Source: Anaerostipes hadrus ATCC 29173 = JCM 17467 (lineage in GTDB: Bacteria; Bacillota; Clostridia; Lachnospirales; Lachnospiraceae). Taken from it: a stretch of DNA of 64,000 bases. Below the pieces are notes generated by a model. It was not told the DNA's origin and searched no databases. It saw only the letters and a program-made list of their open reading frames with translations. The DNA is taken from contig NZ_AP028031.1 in the NCBI RefSeq assembly GCF_030296915.1, positions 1,731,501 to 1,795,500 on the forward strand, read 5' to 3'. A program made the position numbers and the translations under genes. Position 1 is the first letter of the stretch; the number at the start of each line of letters is the position of its first letter. This document shows positions 8,887-16,568 of the stretch, piece after piece.

Positions 8887-8920
8887 TTTTCAGTCTGCAG
8901 CAAATACCGCAGACTGAAAA
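8887..8920 (-). other. intercistronic hairpin between crt and hbd
   Basis: A 12-bp perfect stem, TTTTCAGTCTGC (8887-8898) with GCAGACTGAAAA (8909-8920), with a 10-nt loop. It has no U-run on the minus strand, so it should not terminate transcription. Confidence 0.7.
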
Positions 8921-8937
8921 TATATTAAATTTCATTA

Positions 8938-9729
8938 TTATTTGTTCTGGAAAGGAACAACTTTTAATTTCTTAGCTTTGTCTTTCTCTAAGAAGTTACC
9001 CATTCCTGCTTTCTGGTCTTCTGTTTCAAAACAGCTTCCAAAAGCTTTTTCTTCAACAACGATTGCCTGATCCATATCTACCTGAAGACCTTCGTTGATT
9101 GCTTTCTTACATGCACGTACTGCGATTGGTGCATTAGATGCGATCTTGTTAGCTAATTTCTTAGCTGCTGCTAATAATTCTTCCTGTGGATATACTGCAT
9201 TCACAAGTCCGATTCTGTAAGCTTCTTCAGCTTTGATGTTAAATGCTGTATAGATCATTTCTTTGGCTTTTCCAACTCCGACGATACGAGCAAGTCTCTG
9301 TGTACCACCGAATCCTGGTGTGATTCCAAGACCAACTTCAGGCTGTCCAAAGATTGCGTTTTCAGAACAGATTCTGATATCACAACTCATGGAAATCTCA
9401 CATCCACCACCTAAAGCGAATCCATTGACTGCTGCGATAACTGGAATAGGGAATGTTTCGATCTTGCGGAATACATCGTTCCCTGTCTTACCGAAAGCTT
9501 CTCCTTCTGCTTTTGTTAATGTACTCATCTCTCCGATGTCAGCACCGGCAACGAAAGATTTATCTCCAGCACCTGTTAATACAACGGCTCTTGTTGCATC
9601 TAAGTCGATCGCATCAAAAGTTGCTTCGATCTCTTTTAATACTTCACTGTTTAATGCGTTTAATGCTTTTGGACGATTGATTGTTACAACACCTACAAAA
9701 CCGTCCTGTTCATATGTAACGAATTCCAT
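8938..9729 (-). CDS. crt: 3-hydroxybutyryl-CoA dehydratase (crotonase)
   Basis: 263-residue enoyl-CoA hydratase/isomerase fold protein that dehydrates 3-hydroxybutyryl-CoA to crotonyl-CoA. Oxyanion-hole stretches SFVAGADIGEM and NGFALGGGCEISM are present. The two catalytic Glu regions are at ALGGGCE and FGQPEVGLGITPGFGGTQRL. Length and motifs match clostridial Crt. It is 36 nt downstream of thlA, with AAAGGAGAA before ATG 9729. Confidence 0.95.
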   Translation of the reverse strand: MEFVTYEQDGFVGVVTINRPKALNALNSEVLKEIEATFDAIDLDATRAVVLTGAGDKSFVAGADIGEMSTLTKAEGEAFGKTGNDVFRKIETFPIPVIAAVNGFALGGGCEISMSCDIRICSENAIFGQPEVGLGITPGFGGTQRLARIVGVGKAKEMIYTAFNIKAEEAYRIGLVNAVYPQEELLAAAKKLANKIASNAPIAVRACKKAINEGLQVDMDQAIVVEEKAFGSCFETEDQKAGMGNFLEKDKAKKLKVVPFQNK

Positions 9730-9765
9730 TCTAAGAATTCTCCTTTCCTAATTATCTATAATTAA

Positions 9766-10950
9766 TTAGTCTCTTTCAACGATAGTTGTGCAACCCATTC
9801 CACCACCGATGCAAAGTGTTGCAAGACCTTTCTTAGCGTCTCTCTTCTGCATTTCATGAAGCAGTGTAACGAAGATACGGCATCCTGAAGCTCCTACTGG
9901 ATGTCCAAGAGCGATTGCTCCACCGTTTACGTTTACTTTGCTCATATCGAATTTCAGATCTCTTGCTACTGCTACAGACTGTGCTGCGAAAGCTTCGTTT
10001 GCTTCGATCAAGTCCATATCGTCAATTGTTAAGTCTGCTTTTGCTAAAGCTTTCTTTGTAGAAGCTACTGGTCCAACACCCATGATAGATGGATCTACAC
10101 CACCAAGAGCTCCTGTTACATATGTAGCCATTGGTGTAACACCTAATTCTTTGGCTTTTTCTTCGCTCATTACTACGACTGCTGCTGCACCATCGTTGAT
10201 TCCTGATGCGTTACCAGCTGTAACCATTCCACCTTCTTTTCCTGAACAGCATCTTAATCCTGCTAAAGATTCAGCTGTTGTTCCAGGTCTTGGTCCTTCG
10301 TCTGTATCTACGATAACTGTTTTCTTTCTCTGTTTTACTTCTACAGGAACGATCTCATCTTTGAATCTTCCTGATTCCTGAGCTGCGACTGCTTTCTGCT
10401 GAGAAGCTGCTGCAAACTCATCTAATTCTTCACGAGTTAATCCCCACTGTTCTGCTACGTTTTCAGCTGTGATCATCATGTGATAGTGATTGAATGCATC
10501 TGTTAATGCATCGTTAACCATTGTATCTACCAGTGTTCCGTTGTTCATACGATATCCGAAACGTGCTTTTGGTAATGCAAATGGAGCCATTGACATGCTT
10601 TCCATACCACCGGCAACAACGATATCAGCATCTCCTGCCTGAATCATCTGTGCTGCCATGTTTACACAGTTTAATCCTGATCCACATACTACGTTAACTG
10701 TAACTGCTGGTGTTTCAATTGGAAGTCCTGCGTTTAAGGAAGCCTGACGAGCAACGTTCTGTCCTAATCCTGCCTGGATAACGCATCCCATGTATACATG
10801 GTCTACCTGATCAGCTGGAACTCCTGCTCTCTTTAATGCTTCTTTGATTACGATTGATCCCATGTCTACTGCTGGTACTGTGCTGAGTACTCCACCCATT
10901 TTACCAATCGCTGTACGGCATGCTCCTGCGATAACTACTTTCTTTGCCAT
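9766..10950 (-). CDS. thlA: acetyl-CoA acetyltransferase (thiolase)
   Basis: 394-residue biosynthetic thiolase, first gene of the butyrate operon. It condenses two acetyl-CoA into acetoacetyl-CoA. The nucleophile Cys is in [13 protein letters not shown] (about residue 88), the catalytic His is in [14 protein letters not shown], and the second Cys is in [11 protein letters not shown]. The loop before [14 protein letters not shown] reads [11 protein letters not shown] instead of the LRPAF(K)-type sequence of clostridial ThlA. The reading frame stays intact and motifs on both sides are normal, so it appears functional. The ribosome-binding site GGAGGAAAATTG precedes ATG 10950. Confidence 0.95.
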   Translation of the reverse strand: MAKKVVIAGACRTAIGKMGGVLSTVPAVDMGSIVIKEALKRAGVPADQVDHVYMGCVIQAGLGQNVARQASLNAGLPIETPAVTVNVVCGSGLNCVNMAAQMIQAGDADIVVAGGMESMSMAPFALPKARFGYRMNNGTLVDTMVNDALTDAFNHYHMMITAENVAEQWGLTREELDEFAAASQQKAVAAQESGRFKDEIVPVEVKQRKKTVIVDTDEGPRPGTTAESLAGLRCCSGKEGGMVTAGNASGINDGAAAVVVMSEEKAKELGVTPMATYVTGALGGVDPSIMGVGPVASTKKALAKADLTIDDMDLIEANEAFAAQSVAVARDLKFDMSKVNVNGGAIALGHPVGASGCRIFVTLLHEMQKRDAKKGLATLCIGGGMGCTTIVERD

Positions 10951-10986
10951 ATCAATTTTCCTCCATATTCTTGATTATTATACTTT

Positions 10987-11005
10987 GGCGATCTTCTCTC
11001 TCGCC
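10987..11005 (-). other. hairpin at the 5' end of the thlA transcript
   Basis: GGCGA and TCGCC form a 5-bp stem with a 9-nt loop. It starts within a few nucleotides of the predicted transcription start, a position typical of 5' mRNA-stabilising stems. Confidence 0.45.
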
Positions 11006-11008
11006 GAT

Positions 11009-11026
11009 ATGTTAATACTATCACAA
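11009..11026 (-). promoter_or_regulatory. Rex-like operator over the thlA -10 box
   Basis: The minus strand reads TTGTGATAGTATTAACAT. Compared with the clostridial Rex consensus TTGTTAA-N4-TTAACAA it matches 11 of 14 fixed positions and covers the -10 hexamer. Rex (NADH-sensing repressor) control of thl-crt-hbd-bcd is known in Clostridium; here it is inferred from the site only. Confidence 0.5.
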
Positions 11027-11043
11027 TCTTTTCTCATTTTCAA
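11015..11043 (-). promoter_or_regulatory. promoter of the butyrate operon
   Basis: TTGAAA (11043-11038), 17-bp spacer and TAGTAT (11020-11015). The start near 11008 gives a leader of about 58 nt with a terminal hairpin. Confidence 0.7.
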
Positions 11044-11422
11044 TTGCTATTTTTTAAAAAGATTTTCAATAAATTGTGCAAAGTGCCAAAAGCCGCATAA
11101 ATACGTGTTTTTTCGATGTATACAATGTCCTTGTCGGATTGTATTTTTTTTAACACAATCCGACATAACTTATAACACTTTCTCACCGAATTGATAACTT
11201 TCTTGTATTTTCTATGAAATAATCCTGATTTTTTCGTGAAAAAAATAACAATTTTTACAATATAAATATATTTACACGCTTTATAAATTGATTTTTCGTT
11301 AAATTTACTTCACTTTCAACATGTCTAACTTAACACATCCCTGTATTTTTTCATTGAAAGAAAAAACTTTTTATTCCTATGAAAAATCCCCATATTTTTT
11401 AAAAACTTATTTCTGTACACGC
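11044..11422. other. AT-rich non-coding region upstream of thlA
   Basis: About 380 nt with no supported gene and a very high A+T content. The only distinct structure I see is a perfect 11-bp inverted repeat: TGTCGGATTGT (11132-11142) and ACAATCCGACA (11155-11165), with a T-rich 12-nt centre. It could be a hairpin or the binding site of a dimeric regulator. A 116-codon plus-strand ORF here lacks a ribosome-binding site and recognisable motifs. Confidence 0.5.
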
Positions 11423-11467
11423 AAAAAGAGAGCTTGGTGTGTGCGTTAAAACACCAAACTCTCTTTT
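11423..11467 (-). terminator. terminator of the ilvBN operon
   Basis: A 17-bp stem with one mismatch (11424-11440 with 11451-11467), a 10-nt loop and a minus-strand TTTTT tail, 27 nt after the ilvN stop. Confidence 0.88.
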
Positions 11468-11494
11468 CTCTTCTATATTATTGTCTTCTGATCA

Positions 11495-12004
11495 TTAACG
11501 ATCCTGCATACTGATACAATCGATCGCTACCGGACCACCTCTGACTACTTCAATATTTGTATAACGTTCTTTAAACACCTTTAAAATAGAATCATTCTTT
11601 GTCTCTGTACGAATTGCTTCTATTAATAAGCTGTCTTTTCCCATATCCTTGATCAGGAAACGGAACACTTCTGCCATCTGGAAGATCTCTGCCATCTGCT
11701 TCTCTGTAAGACTTTTCACTTTGATAAACATGATTTCCTTTGTTCGGATCGATGTATCTGTATAGTCAATAACTTTAATAACTTCCACGCTTCGATTTAA
11801 CTGTTTCTTGACCTGTTCAAATGTCTTTTCATCTGCATCAATACAGATCGTCATACGAGACATTGTTGGATCTTCTGTTTCTCCAACTGTAAGACTGTGT
11901 ATATTGTAGGCTTTTCCAGAGAATAGTCCGGAAATTCTTGCAAGAACACCAGCACGGTTTTCTACGAACAAGGAAAGCCATCTTCTTTCCATCTGATTAT
12001 CCAT
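11495..12004 (-). CDS. ilvN: acetolactate synthase regulatory subunit
   Basis: 169-residue small subunit of acetohydroxyacid synthase. It activates IlvB and usually gives valine feedback inhibition. The N-terminal ACT domain (WLSLFVENRAGVLARISGLF, about 6-80) is followed by the small-subunit C-terminal domain (IMFIKVKSL onward). ATG 12004 is chosen because AGGAGG then lies 7 nt upstream; ATG 12010 would put it too close. It follows ilvB by 11 nt and is the last gene before a strong terminator. Confidence 0.93.
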   Translation of the reverse strand: MDNQMERRWLSLFVENRAGVLARISGLFSGKAYNIHSLTVGETEDPTMSRMTICIDADEKTFEQVKKQLNRSVEVIKVIDYTDTSIRTKEIMFIKVKSLTEKQMAEIFQMAEVFRFLIKDMGKDSLLIEAIRTETKNDSILKVFKERYTNIEVVRGGPVAIDCISMQDR

Positions 12005-12015
12005 TTTCATTCCTC

Positions 12016-13761
12016 CTATTCTTCTCCACGTTCCATGATCAGATCTGTGATAGATCCATTTGGTTTCACCATTGGCATAACAAGTTCTTCATTCTCAATG
12101 ATAAATTCAATGATCGTTGGCCCATCTGTTTTCGCTTTTGCTTTCTCAAATGCTGGGATAATTTCTTCTTTCTTAAAGACTCTGATCCCCTGTGCTCCAT
12201 AACTTTCAGCAAGTTTTACAAAATCTGGTGTATATGGCGGACATTTTGAAAAATCTCCATCACAATGATGTTCACAACTCTTTCTTCTTCTTAAACATGT
12301 ACCTGCATATGCTTTATCATAGAAGAGATCCTGCCACTGTCTCACCATTCCAAGATACCCATTATTTAAAATACAGATTGTAATAGGAAGTTCCTGAATC
12401 ACAGCTGTCGCGATCTCCTGGGAATTCATCTGAAATCCACCATCTCCAGATACACAAACAACTTCTCTTCCTGGATTACCAATTGCTGCACCAATTGCTG
12501 CTGGAAGACCATAACCCATCGTTCCGAGTCCACCAGATGTCAGCATCTGTCGTCTTCCATATAGTTGTAAGAACTGTGTCGTCCACATCTGATTCTGTCC
12601 AACGTCTGTTGTAACAATTGGTTCATCAAAGTACTCATTGATCGCATCAATGACCTGTTTGGGAACTAATTTTTCTTTTTCTTCCATTACTAATGGCTTT
12701 TGTTCATGCCATTCATTCATTCTTGACAGCCATTCATCTACTTTACATGGTTCTTCATTTTCTGCAATAGACAACATTAATGCGATGGCTTCTTTTGCAT
12801 CTCCTACCAATGGCACATCAACTGTAACGTTCTTAGAGATCGCCGCTGTATCAATATCAATATGAATGATCTTGGCATCCGATGCAAATGTTCCAAGTTT
12901 TCCTGTAATTCGGTCATTAAATCTTGTTCCAATGGAAATCAACAGGTCACAATCATTTACTGCCTGATTTGCAGCATAATTTCCATGCATTCCAATATTT
13001 CCATAATATAATTCATGATTTGTTGGTACGATTCCTCGTCCCATGATCGTTGTAACAACTGGAACCTTTAATGTTTCCATTAATTTGCACATCTCTTCTT
13101 GTGCCCCTGCGATCTTCGCACCTCCACCGATTAAGAATAATGGACGTTTCGCATCATAGATCATATTCATTGCACGAAGAATCTGTCCATGATGTGGTTT
13201 CGTGTTTGGTTTATATCCACGGATATTGACTTCCTCTGGATATTCATCACTTCCTAATTCTGCCATCACATCTTTTGGAAGATCTAATAAGACTGGTCCC
13301 GGTTTCCCTGTTCTTGCAATATAAAATGCCTCTTTGATCAGGCGATTCAAATCCTCTCTTTTACGGACGACTATAACAAATTTCGCGATATTTCTTGTAA
13401 CTCCGACAATATCGATCTCCTGAAATGTATCATTACCGATCAGATTTGTGGCAACCTGTCCTGTAAAACACACCAATGGCACACTGTCATAATTCGCTGT
13501 TGCTATTCCTGTAACAAGGTTTGTGGCACCTGGTCCACTTGTTGCCAGACAGACACCAACTTTTCCTGTAGCTCTTGCATATCCATCTGCCGCATGGATC
13601 AACCCCTGCTCATGTCTTGGAAGAATCAGTTCTACTTGATCCTGCTTATAGATTTCATCAAAAATATCAATGACACACGCACCCGGGTATCCAAAGATCT
13701 TCTCTACGCCTTCTTCCTGTAATGCCTTTACCAGAAATTCATTTCCTGTCATTTTACCCAT
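12016..13761 (-). CDS. ilvB: acetolactate synthase catalytic subunit
   Basis: 581-residue thiamine-diphosphate enzyme making acetolactate or acetohydroxybutyrate for branched-chain amino acids. Motifs: FGYPGACVIDIFDEIY, the catalytic Glu in LPRHEQG, the FAD-domain segment PLFLIGGGAK, and the ThDP/Mg motif GDGGFQMN...ILNN. An additional Cys-rich stretch with C-x6-C-x3-C-x6-C spacing (TCLRRRKSCEHHCDGDFSKC) sits after LFYDKAYAG. GGAGGAG is 7 nt before ATG 13761, which abuts the scpB stop; the longer upstream reading is not supported. Confidence 0.93.
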   Translation of the reverse strand: MGKMTGNEFLVKALQEEGVEKIFGYPGACVIDIFDEIYKQDQVELILPRHEQGLIHAADGYARATGKVGVCLATSGPGATNLVTGIATANYDSVPLVCFTGQVATNLIGNDTFQEIDIVGVTRNIAKFVIVVRKREDLNRLIKEAFYIARTGKPGPVLLDLPKDVMAELGSDEYPEEVNIRGYKPNTKPHHGQILRAMNMIYDAKRPLFLIGGGAKIAGAQEEMCKLMETLKVPVVTTIMGRGIVPTNHELYYGNIGMHGNYAANQAVNDCDLLISIGTRFNDRITGKLGTFASDAKIIHIDIDTAAISKNVTVDVPLVGDAKEAIALMLSIAENEEPCKVDEWLSRMNEWHEQKPLVMEEKEKLVPKQVIDAINEYFDEPIVTTDVGQNQMWTTQFLQLYGRRQMLTSGGLGTMGYGLPAAIGAAIGNPGREVVCVSGDGGFQMNSQEIATAVIQELPITICILNNGYLGMVRQWQDLFYDKAYAGTCLRRRKSCEHHCDGDFSKCPPYTPDFVKLAESYGAQGIRVFKKEEIIPAFEKAKAKTDGPTIIEFIIENEELVMPMVKPNGSITDLIMERGEE

Positions 13762-13762
13762 A

Positions 13763-14356
13763 CTACATCTCCTCCATCTCTTCTTCCAGATTAGTCTCAT
13801 CTAGTGTATATTTCACTTCTTCCTGAGCCTGTATTTTAAAATCTTCCACCTGTTCTTCTCCAACAACTGGAAGATCATCTGTTGATTTTACTCCAAAACA
13901 TCTCAAAAATTCTTCTGTCGTACGAAATAAGATCGGACGCCCGATCGCATCCAGCCGTCCAGCCTCTTTGATCAGCCGGTATTCTAACAGCTTGTTGATC
14001 GGATGATCGCATTTCACACCTCGGATCGCTTCAATCTCTTGTTTCGTTACTGGCTGCTTATAAGCAATGATCGATAAAGTCTCAAGCATTACATCCGTAA
14101 GCCTTGGTTTCTTTGGATGGTTCACAATTCTTATCAATGATCCATAATATTCCGTTTTGGTACAAAGCTGATAAGCATCATCCAATTCCAATAACCGGAT
14201 TCCTCTCTCTTCTTTGTCATATTCTATCTGTAACAGTTTGATCAACTCATCAAACTGTTCATCATCTATCTCAAGTGCCTCCATCAGCTGCCGCCTTGTC
14301 ACACTTGTTCCCATCGAAAATAAAATTCCTTCGATCGCTGCAAGTTTATTCTTCAT
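13763..14356 (-). CDS. scpB: segregation and condensation protein B
   Basis: 197-residue winged-helix partner of the SMC-ScpA condensin-like complex. The N-terminus KNKLAAIEGILFSMG and the central ETLSIIAYKQPVTKQEIEAIRG are diagnostic of the family. The C-terminal 30 residues are acidic. ATG 14356 is chosen over the upstream in-frame ATG because GGAG lies 10 nt before it; scpA then ends 7 nt upstream. It acts in chromosome compaction and segregation in the cytoplasm. Confidence 0.93.
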   Translation of the reverse strand: MKNKLAAIEGILFSMGTSVTRRQLMEALEIDDEQFDELIKLLQIEYDKEERGIRLLELDDAYQLCTKTEYYGSLIRIVNHPKKPRLTDVMLETLSIIAYKQPVTKQEIEAIRGVKCDHPINKLLEYRLIKEAGRLDAIGRPILFRTTEEFLRCFGVKSTDDLPVVGEEQVEDFKIQAQEEVKYTLDETNLEEEMEEM

Positions 14357-14363
14357 AAATTCA

Positions 14364-15104
14364 TTACTCCAATGCCCGTATGAAAATATCATCTTCGATA
14401 TTTTCCTGTTGAACGTAAATCTTTCCTGTCTTCATCAATTCAAGAACCGCCAGAAATGTGACGATCACTGTTTCTTTTGTCTCCTGTTCGTTTAGAAGGT
14501 CATAAAAGTTCACTTCTTTATATTGTATAATATAATTATACACTTCCGTGATCTTATCTTCTAATTTGATCTCTTCCTGCTTGATCTCCCCAAATTCGCT
14601 TCGGATCGGATCTAACTTATCCTGTCGTTTTCTCATCACAAACTGAAAAACTTCAGAAATCCTCTGTAAAGTTACCTCTGATAACATCTGCACAGGATCG
14701 ATCTCTTCTCTGTATGCAAGTACTTGCGGTGGAATATCTGGTGATCTAAAAAAACTCTTCTCTGCCGTCATCTCTCGTTCTTTCAACTGTAAAGAGGCAT
14801 ATTTATAAATCTTATATTCAATCAGTCTTCTTACAAGTTCTTCTCTCGGATCTCCTTCTTCTTCCTCTTCTTCCTTCACTGGAAGCAACATCTTCGCCTT
14901 GATCTTTAATAATGTGGCTGCCATAACGAGAAAGTCACTCATCACATCAAGATCTTCCTCTTCCATAGAGCGGATATAATCAAGATACTGGCTTGTGATC
15001 TCAGAGATTGGAATATCATAAATATCCACTTTATTCTTCTCGATCAGATGCAACAGAAGATCTAATGGTCCTTCAAATGCATTTACCTTAATATCTATTC
15101 CCAT
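14364..15104 (-). CDS. scpA: segregation and condensation protein A
   Basis: 246-residue kleisin that bridges the SMC heads. The N-terminal signature KVNAFEGPLDLLLHLIEKNKVDIYDIPI is present (given here as landmarks: FEGPLDLLLHLI, DIYDIPI). A helical middle with an acidic run (KEEEEEEGDPREEL) and the C-terminal winged helix (TFLAVLELMKTGKIYVQQ) follow. It starts 3 nt after the metallophosphoesterase stop, so it is in the same operon. Confidence 0.94.
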   Translation of the reverse strand: MGIDIKVNAFEGPLDLLLHLIEKNKVDIYDIPISEITSQYLDYIRSMEEEDLDVMSDFLVMAATLLKIKAKMLLPVKEEEEEEGDPREELVRRLIEYKIYKYASLQLKEREMTAEKSFFRSPDIPPQVLAYREEIDPVQMLSEVTLQRISEVFQFVMRKRQDKLDPIRSEFGEIKQEEIKLEDKITEVYNYIIQYKEVNFYDLLNEQETKETVIVTFLAVLELMKTGKIYVQQENIEDDIFIRALE

Positions 15105-15107
15105 AAA

Positions 15108-15992
15108 TCAGTCTCTCTTCTTTAATTCAATGCATGAAATCTCTGGTTTATTAAACAATCTTAATTTGATGGAATGGTTTCCAAGTCCACGGCTTAAGAT
15201 CATCGTTGTCTCTCCCTCATGAAACTCTCCTGCATCGTATTTTGGAAAAATCTGAAATTGCGGTGAGATCACACCTCCAAATTTCGGAATTCTTACCATT
15301 CCTCCATGGAAATGACCAGCTAAGACAAGATCACTGCCCCAATCTGCATATGTTTTTAAATAGTTTGGGTTATGTGCTAATAAAATATGAAAAATGTTTC
15401 CTGGAGAACTTCCTACCACAGATTCCATATGAGAAAGCGGCATGCGCGGTACATGAAATCTCTGATAATATTTCTTCTCAAGATCAAACGCAGTTAAAGA
15501 AATAAATCCAGTCTCTGACTGAATTACGATCGTTTCATTCGAAATGTGATGTATGTTATACTCTTTCAGACTATGAACATAATCTTTATAACGCACACCA
15601 AAGATTTCTTCATTCCTTGCAAGCTTCAATTCGTGGTTTCCATCCGCATAATAGATCGGATACTTTGCAGATAACTCTTTCATCAGTGCAAGCGGCACTT
15701 CCTCATTCGAAGATTCGCGGCTTATTACCATATCTCCTCCAACCAGGATCATATCCGGTCTGCATTCATCAATTCGTTCGATCAATTCCTGATTATTCTC
15801 TCCAAACTGTGCACAATGCAGATCTGTTAAAAACACGATCCGATATCCATCAAATGCTTCTGGAATCTTTTCTGACTCTATTTCGTAATATTCAACTGTC
15901 AATCTCTTATTTTCATAACTGCTTAAAAGCACTGCCACGGCAATCCCCACAACCAACAGCACTGCTATGATCCATATCCATAAAGGAATCAT
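15108..15992 (-). CDS. membrane-anchored metallophosphoesterase (YkuE/YaeI type)
   Basis: 294 residues with an N-terminal transmembrane helix (IPLWIWIIAVLLVVGIAVAV, about 2-22) and an extracytoplasmic or surface-facing calcineurin-like domain. Metal ligands in order: TDLH, GGDMV, ADGNHE, LAHNPN and AGHFHGG. Relatives act on lipids such as UDP-diacylglucosamine or on membrane phosphoesters; the substrate here is unknown. ATG 15992 is chosen because AAGGAG lies 7 nt upstream; the much longer in-frame extension would cross the promoter. Confidence 0.85.
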   Translation of the reverse strand: MIPLWIWIIAVLLVVGIAVAVLLSSYENKRLTVEYYEIESEKIPEAFDGYRIVFLTDLHCAQFGENNQELIERIDECRPDMILVGGDMVISRESSNEEVPLALMKELSAKYPIYYADGNHELKLARNEEIFGVRYKDYVHSLKEYNIHHISNETIVIQSETGFISLTAFDLEKKYYQRFHVPRMPLSHMESVVGSSPGNIFHILLAHNPNYLKTYADWGSDLVLAGHFHGGMVRIPKFGGVISPQFQIFPKYDAGEFHEGETTMILSRGLGNHSIKLRLFNKPEISCIELKKRD

Positions 15993-16050
15993 AAACACTC
16001 CTTCTCTCTGTTTCCCAATCCATCTTCTGATTCGTAAATGTCTTTTTCCT

Positions 16051-16079
16051 ATTTTACTAGATATAGCAAAAAAAAACAA
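16051..16079 (-). promoter_or_regulatory. promoter of the metallophosphoesterase-scpAB-ilvBN operon
   Basis: TTGTTT (16079-16074), 17-bp spacer with a T-run, and TAAAAT (16056-16051). The leader is about 50 nt. Confidence 0.65.
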
Positions 16080-16111
16080 CCCATAGCACAACATCTTTAG
16101 GAATATTGTAC

Positions 16112-16150
16112 AAAAAAAGAGAATGCCTAGATTCTGACATCCTCTTTTTC
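16112..16150 (-). terminator. terminator of the sorbitol operon
   Basis: AAAAAGAGGATG and CATTCTCTTTTTTT form a stem of about 8 strong pairs plus A-U pairs, followed by a minus-strand T7 run, 32 nt after the srlB stop. Confidence 0.8.
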
Positions 16151-16181
16151 TCATTATAATATTACTGTCTGGAAAGCAGCC

Positions 16182-16535
16182 TTATTTTACGATTGCGATC
16201 GTGCTTCCGATATCAAGTGCTGGAAGCTCTGCCTTTTCCATACAGATAGTTCCTGGAAGACACTCAGCGTCTTCTCCACCAAAGTTATATGTAACATGTC
16301 CTAAATTCTTCAGATTCTCGTTGGCAACTTCTCCAACTTTTACAATCTTGAATTCTTTACCGTCAATTACAAGTTTACATCCAGGAGTTACTTCTCCATC
16401 TACTGGATTTACATCGATGGAATAGCAGAAATCTTTCAGAGTATCTGGTGCGTTATCACCAAATGTAACGAAGATCCCTTCTTCTCTAAATGCGTCTACC
16501 ATAGCTCCTTTTCCTTTAATCGTTACCTGATACAT
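16182..16535 (-). CDS. srlB: PTS glucitol/sorbitol-specific IIA component
   Basis: 117-residue EIIA of the Gut family, which receives phosphate from HPr and passes it to SrlE. The family stretch NLGHVTYNFGG (its His the likely phosphosite) and the terminal LPGTICMEKAELPALDIGSTI match SrlB/GutB. ATG 16535 is preferred because AAAGGAAAG precedes it; ATG 16556 is poorly placed. It is the last gene of the sorbitol operon. Confidence 0.9.
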   Translation of the reverse strand: MYQVTIKGKGAMVDAFREEGIFVTFGDNAPDTLKDFCYSIDVNPVDGEVTPGCKLVIDGKEFKIVKVGEVANENLKNLGHVTYNFGGEDAECLPGTICMEKAELPALDIGSTIAIVK

Positions 16536-16568
16536 AATACTACTTTCCTTTCTCACTAATAATTATTT

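Noticed and set aside
10216..10260. Possible compensating frameshift pair in thlA
   Set aside because: The loop differs from clostridial ThlA, but the frame is continuous, both flanks are normal and loop length fits; natural variation is simpler.
10844..11194. 116-codon plus-strand ORF across the thlA start and upstream gap
   Set aside because: It is antisense to thlA at its beginning, lacks a ribosome-binding site and has a composition unlike a protein gene.
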